DNA of 7,073 bases from AC-32 sp049644305 (lineage in GTDB: Bacteria > Actinomycetota > Thermoleophilia > Gaiellales > Gaiellaceae), in contig JBARRQ010000156.1 in the NCBI GenBank assembly GCA_049644305.1, positions 1-7,073 on the forward strand, in the 5' to 3' direction. A program made the position numbers and the translations under genes. The notes below the pieces were generated by a model that made no database searches, had not been told where the DNA came from, and was given only the letters and a program-made list of their open reading frames with translations. Of the stretch, positions 4,715 to 7,073 are shown in pieces. Within the stretch, counting starts at the first letter, position 1. Every line of letters begins with the position of its first letter.

Positions 4715-6190
4715 CTAGGCGGGGCCGAAGCCGCCACCGCCGGGCGTCTCGAGCCGGACGAGGTCGCCCGCTTCGAGGGCCCGGGTGACCTTCGCCGGAA
4801 GCTCCTCGCCGTTCAGGAGGTTTCGGCCAGGCGCTCCCGGCTCGCCGCCCCGGGCCCCCTGCGGCGCCAGCATTCGCCGCTCGGCGACCACGGACAGCCG
4901 GCAGGGCTCGAGCGCCCGGAGCTCGCGCACGACCCCGTCCCCGCCGCGATGGCGGCCCCGTCCACCCGAGCCGATGCGGAGCTCGTGCCGCTCCACCCTC
5001 ACCGGGTACGCGAGCTCGAGCGCCTCCGTCGGCGTCGACAGCGTGTTCGACATCGCCACGTGGATGCCCGAGGGGCCGTCGGCGTCGGGGCAAGCCCCCT
5101 GGCCGCCGCCAACCGTCTCGTAGTAAGTGAATCGGTCGTTGCCGAGCGTGAGGTTGTTCATGGTGCCCTGGCCCTGAGCCGGGACCTCCACCGCGCGGCC
5201 AAAGGCGGCGAAGACGACGTCGACGATCCGGCTCGATGTCTCGACGTTGCCGGCGGCGACCGCCGCGGGCGGACGGGCGTTGACGAGGCTGCCTTGAGGA
5301 GCTCGAACGTCCACGGGCGCGAACGCGCCCCCGGAGGCGGGGACGTCGGGGTCGGTCAGGCACCGAACCACGAAGAAGCACGCCGAGCGCGCGACCGAGA
5401 TCGGGCAGTTGAGGTTGCCTTCGTGCTGAGGCGCCGTACCGGCGAAGTCGATCGTGAGCTCGTCGCCCGCGACCGTGACGGCTGCGTGAATCTGGAGCTC
5501 CCGGCCGTCGGGAGCCTCCAGCGCGTCGGTCGCCTCGAAACGGCCGTCGGGCAGGCGCGCGACCGCCGAGCGCACCCGGCGCTCCGAGTAGGCGTGCAGC
5601 TCCTCCATCGCGTCCTCGACGCTCGCGGCACCGCGCCGTTCGCAGAGCTCCTCCAGCCGCCGGGCGGCAAGCCTGTGCGCCGCGAGCTGTGCGCGGAGAT
5701 CGCCCCGGCGCTCTTCGGGGTTGCGCATCATCGCGACGAGCGCGTCGAGCACCCCGTCGTCGAGCCGTGTGGGCGGAATCACGACGCCCTCTTCGTCCAG
5801 CCGCCGCGACTCCGCCGGAAGGCTGCCGGGCTCGCGCGCCCCGACGTCGGCGTGGTGGGCGCGCGTGACCGCGAAGCCGACGCGCGTCTTCGTGACGAGG
5901 GTGATGTCCGGCAGGTGCGTGCCGCCGGCGAAAGGGTCGTTGAGGATGAAGACGTCCTCTAGGCCTGGAGCATGGGCACGGACCGCGGCGACGGCGTCGG
6001 GCATCGCGCCGAGGTGGACGGGGATGTGCTCGGCCTGGGCGATCATGCGACCCCGCCGGTCAAACAGGGCGGTCGAGCAGTCGCGTCGCTCCTTGATGTT
6101 GGCGGAGAAGGCGGAGCGGACGAGAACGGCGCCCATCTCGTCCGCGACGGAGCGAAGCGAGGCGCCGATCAGCTGGAGCTCAATCTCCAC
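4715..6190 (-). CDS. hyuB: Hydantoinase B / oxoprolinase family protein (HyuB), about 491 aa
   Basis: HyuB pairs with HyuA in ATP-dependent ring opening of cyclic amides (N-methylhydantoin, 5-oxoproline). Related pairs form acetone and acetophenone carboxylases, so the substrate is open. Family blocks appear in order: NIKERRDCSTALFD (31-44), HIPVHLGAM (55-63), LNDPFAGGTHLPDI (83-96), HHADVG (112-117), DFAGTAPQHEGNLN (248-261), GNVETSSRIVD (314-324), TYYETVGGGQGA (355-366), HVAMSNTLSTPTEALE (377-392), GGDGVVRE (416-423) and the terminal TPGGGGFG (482-489). Nothing is missing, and the length is slightly short for the family (about 500-590). The stop is TAG (4717-4715). The start is unsettled: GTG 6190 (used here) and GTG 6199 both place the family N-terminus normally, overlapping hyuA by 11 or 20 bases. 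ATG 6244 would add 18 residues unlike the family. The overlap indicates coupled translation with hyuA and 1:1 expression. No terminator is evident after it. Confidence 0.95.
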   Translation of the reverse strand: MEIELQLIGASLRSVADEMGAVLVRSAFSANIKERRDCSTALFDRRGRMIAQAEHIPVHLGAMPDAVAAVRAHAPGLEDVFILNDPFAGGTHLPDITLVTKTRVGFAVTRAHHADVGAREPGSLPAESRRLDEEGVVIPPTRLDDGVLDALVAMMRNPEERRGDLRAQLAAHRLAARRLEELCERRGAASVEDAMEELHAYSERRVRSAVARLPDGRFEATDALEAPDGRELQIHAAVTVAGDELTIDFAGTAPQHEGNLNCPISVARSACFFVVRCLTDPDVPASGGAFAPVDVRAPQGSLVNARPPAAVAAGNVETSSRIVDVVFAAFGRAVEVPAQGQGTMNNLTLGNDRFTYYETVGGGQGACPDADGPSGIHVAMSNTLSTPTEALELAYPVRVERHELRIGSGGRGRHRGGDGVVRELRALEPCRLSVVAERRMLAPQGARGGEPGAPGRNLLNGEELPAKVTRALEAGDLVRLETPGGGGFGPA

Positions 6191-7073
6191 TATTTCCACG
6201 CTCTCGTGACACTCTCGTGAGCCTAAGCGTGCTACTGATCCCATCCCTAACCCCCACCCACCCCTGGGGGAGCCAGCATGTTGCGCCCGGGAGCTCGATC
6301 AGCCCTGGGCCGCGGGCCTCCACAGGCTCGGCGGACGGAAGAGCCAGCGACGGCCCCGGTCGCACGTCGGCGGTGCGGACCGCGACCAGCTCGATCACAC
6401 GGTGCGGATCGCAGTACCCGTACTGCGCCTCGTGGGCCCGGTGGAAGGCCCCAGCGAGATCATCAGCCTCCAGCGGCACCGTCAGCTCGAAAGACTGGCC
6501 CCGGTAGCGCAGGTCCGCCTCACCTCGTTTCGGTAGCTCTGGGACTTCTTCCAGCGGGCAGAGATACGACTCGACTCGGTCGCGCCGCTCGTCGCTCACA
6601 GCGAGCCCGAGCGCCGAGAGCACGCCCGCGGCCTCCGGTACGAGCACCGTCTCGACGCCGAGCTCGTCTGCCAGCGCGCACGCGTGCAACGGCCCGGCTC
6701 CGCCGAACGCAACGAGGGCGAAATCGCGGGGATCGTGTCCTCGCTCGATCGAGACGAGCCGCAGCGCCCGCAGCATCTCGGCGTTCACGACCTCGACCGC
6801 TTGGGCCGGGTCGATTCCCGCGAACGCGCGCTCCGCCGCCTCACGATCGAGCTCGATCCCCCCGGCGAGCCGATCCGGTAAGCGGCCGAGAAGCAAGTTC
6901 GCGTCGGTCACGGTCGGCCGCTCCCCGCCGCGCCCGTAGCAGGCAGGCCCTGGGTCTGCCCCCGCGCTCTCCGGCCCGACGCGGAGCGCTCCGCCTTCGT
7001 CGCGCCAGACGATCGAGCCGCCGCCCGCACCGACGGTCTGCAGGTCGACCGTCGGCAGCCGCAGCGGCAGGCC
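6180..7073 (-). CDS. hyuA: Hydantoinase A / oxoprolinase family protein (HyuA), C-terminal 297 aa (partial)
   Basis: The frame is open from the right edge of the window to TGA (6182-6180), so the start lies outside. The visible part covers the end of the ASKHA-type ATP-binding core and the C-terminal domain. VDLQTVGAGGGSI (9-21) is the conserved phosphate-binding block. RVGPESAGADPGPACYGRGG (31-50) and PTVTDANLLLGRL (53-65) are family signatures. LVAFGGAGPLHACALADELG (120-139) is the second glycine-rich block. VPEAAGVLSALGLAVSD (145-161) and LRYRGQSFELTVPL (188-201) follow, and AQYGY (216-220) is also typical. The end (LIELPGATCWLPQGWVG) matches the usual HyuA terminus. HyuA would bind ATP and activate the substrate for HyuB, which overlaps its 3' end. 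A shorter reading starting at GTG 6911 would cut off the first family blocks and is not the true start. Full-length members have about 650-700 residues, so roughly the first half is missing here. Confidence 0.95.
   Translation of the reverse strand, partial: GLPLRLPTVDLQTVGAGGGSIVWRDEGGALRVGPESAGADPGPACYGRGGERPTVTDANLLLGRLPDRLAGGIELDREAAERAFAGIDPAQAVEVVNAEMLRALRLVSIERGHDPRDFALVAFGGAGPLHACALADELGVETVLVPEAAGVLSALGLAVSDERRDRVESYLCPLEEVPELPKRGEADLRYRGQSFELTVPLEADDLAGAFHRAHEAQYGYCDPHRVIELVAVRTADVRPGPSLALPSAEPVEARGPGLIELPGATCWLPQGWVGVRDGISSTLRLTRVSRERGNSGD
6201..6220. repeat. Short tandem repeat (CTCTCGTGA twice, period 11) at the hyuA/hyuB junction
   Basis: CTCTCGTGA occurs at 6201-6209 and 6212-6220. 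On the mRNA strand this gives two ACGAGAG copies just upstream of the possible hyuB GTG starts, each carrying a weak Shine-Dalgarno-like GAGAG. It also encodes part of the hyuA C-terminal tail (S-R-E-R), so it may be chance. Confidence 0.5.
6245..6264 (-). other. G-quadruplex-type sequence in hyuA, upstream of hyuB
   Basis: The minus (coding) strand holds four G-runs of 4, 3, 5 and 3 with loops T, T and TTA, which is a canonical short-loop quadruplex pattern. A further GGG follows two bases later. It lies about 55 bases before the hyuB start, in codons for the conserved GWVGVR end of HyuA. A CCCCC run just upstream in the mRNA (6270-6266) could instead pair with the GGGGG to make a hairpin. 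Confidence 0.55.

Noticed and set aside
4536..5381. Second minus-strand frame of 281 codons inside hyuB
   Set aside because: It is extremely Arg/Gly/Pro-rich with no domain, and hyuB occupies the same strand in a frame with full family conservation.
4514..5962. Long plus-strand open frame of 482 codons opposite hyuB
   Set aside because: It runs antisense to a complete hyuB with every family block. The translation is Arg/Ala/Val-rich with no domain, the usual mirror of GC-rich coding DNA.

Overview
The window is high-GC DNA with strong GC bias at third codon positions. It looks like an actinobacterial chromosome, and the small proteins suggest a Thermoleophilia-type (Gaiellales/Solirubrobacterales) relative. 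That taxonomic guess rests on general look and remembered resemblance, not on a search. Most of the window is read on the minus strand. Only a short block at the left end is on the plus strand and converges with the minus-strand genes. There are no rRNA or tRNA genes, CRISPR arrays, transposases or phage genes.

Left end, plus strand (1-467): the 3' end of a gene whose product finishes in a 21-residue proline run followed by a Gly/Lys/Asp-rich hydrophilic tail, then a 57-residue basic small protein.

Central minus-strand cluster (489-3876, read right to left): an 81-residue one-helix membrane protein and an 86-residue three-helix membrane protein, joined by a GTGA stop/start overlap. These are followed by a 943-residue 2-oxoglutarate dehydrogenase E1 (SucA type). 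The E1 lacks the fused acyltransferase domain known from mycobacterial and corynebacterial Kgd/OdhA. No E2 or E3 gene is nearby. A good -10 element lies ten bases upstream of the first start codon, which suggests a nearly leaderless operon mRNA.

Second minus-strand unit (3942-4617): a secreted protein of 189 residues, rich in Trp and Cys, with a clear signal peptide and the best Shine-Dalgarno in the window. Overlapping its 3' end in another frame is a 46-residue single-helix membrane mini-protein. A GC-rich hairpin follows.

Right end, minus strand (4715-7073): hydantoinase/oxoprolinase family subunit B (complete) and the C-terminal 297 residues of subunit A, with overlapping ends. Together they should form an ATP-dependent cyclic-amide hydrolase or a related carboxylase whose substrate cannot be told from the sequence. 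A G-quadruplex-type sequence lies in the hyuA coding strand just before the hyuB start.

I see no clear new multi-gene defence or mobile system. The more unusual material is the set of small uncharacterised proteins, the coupled membrane pair ahead of sucA, the overlapping mini-ORF, and a few non-coding signals.
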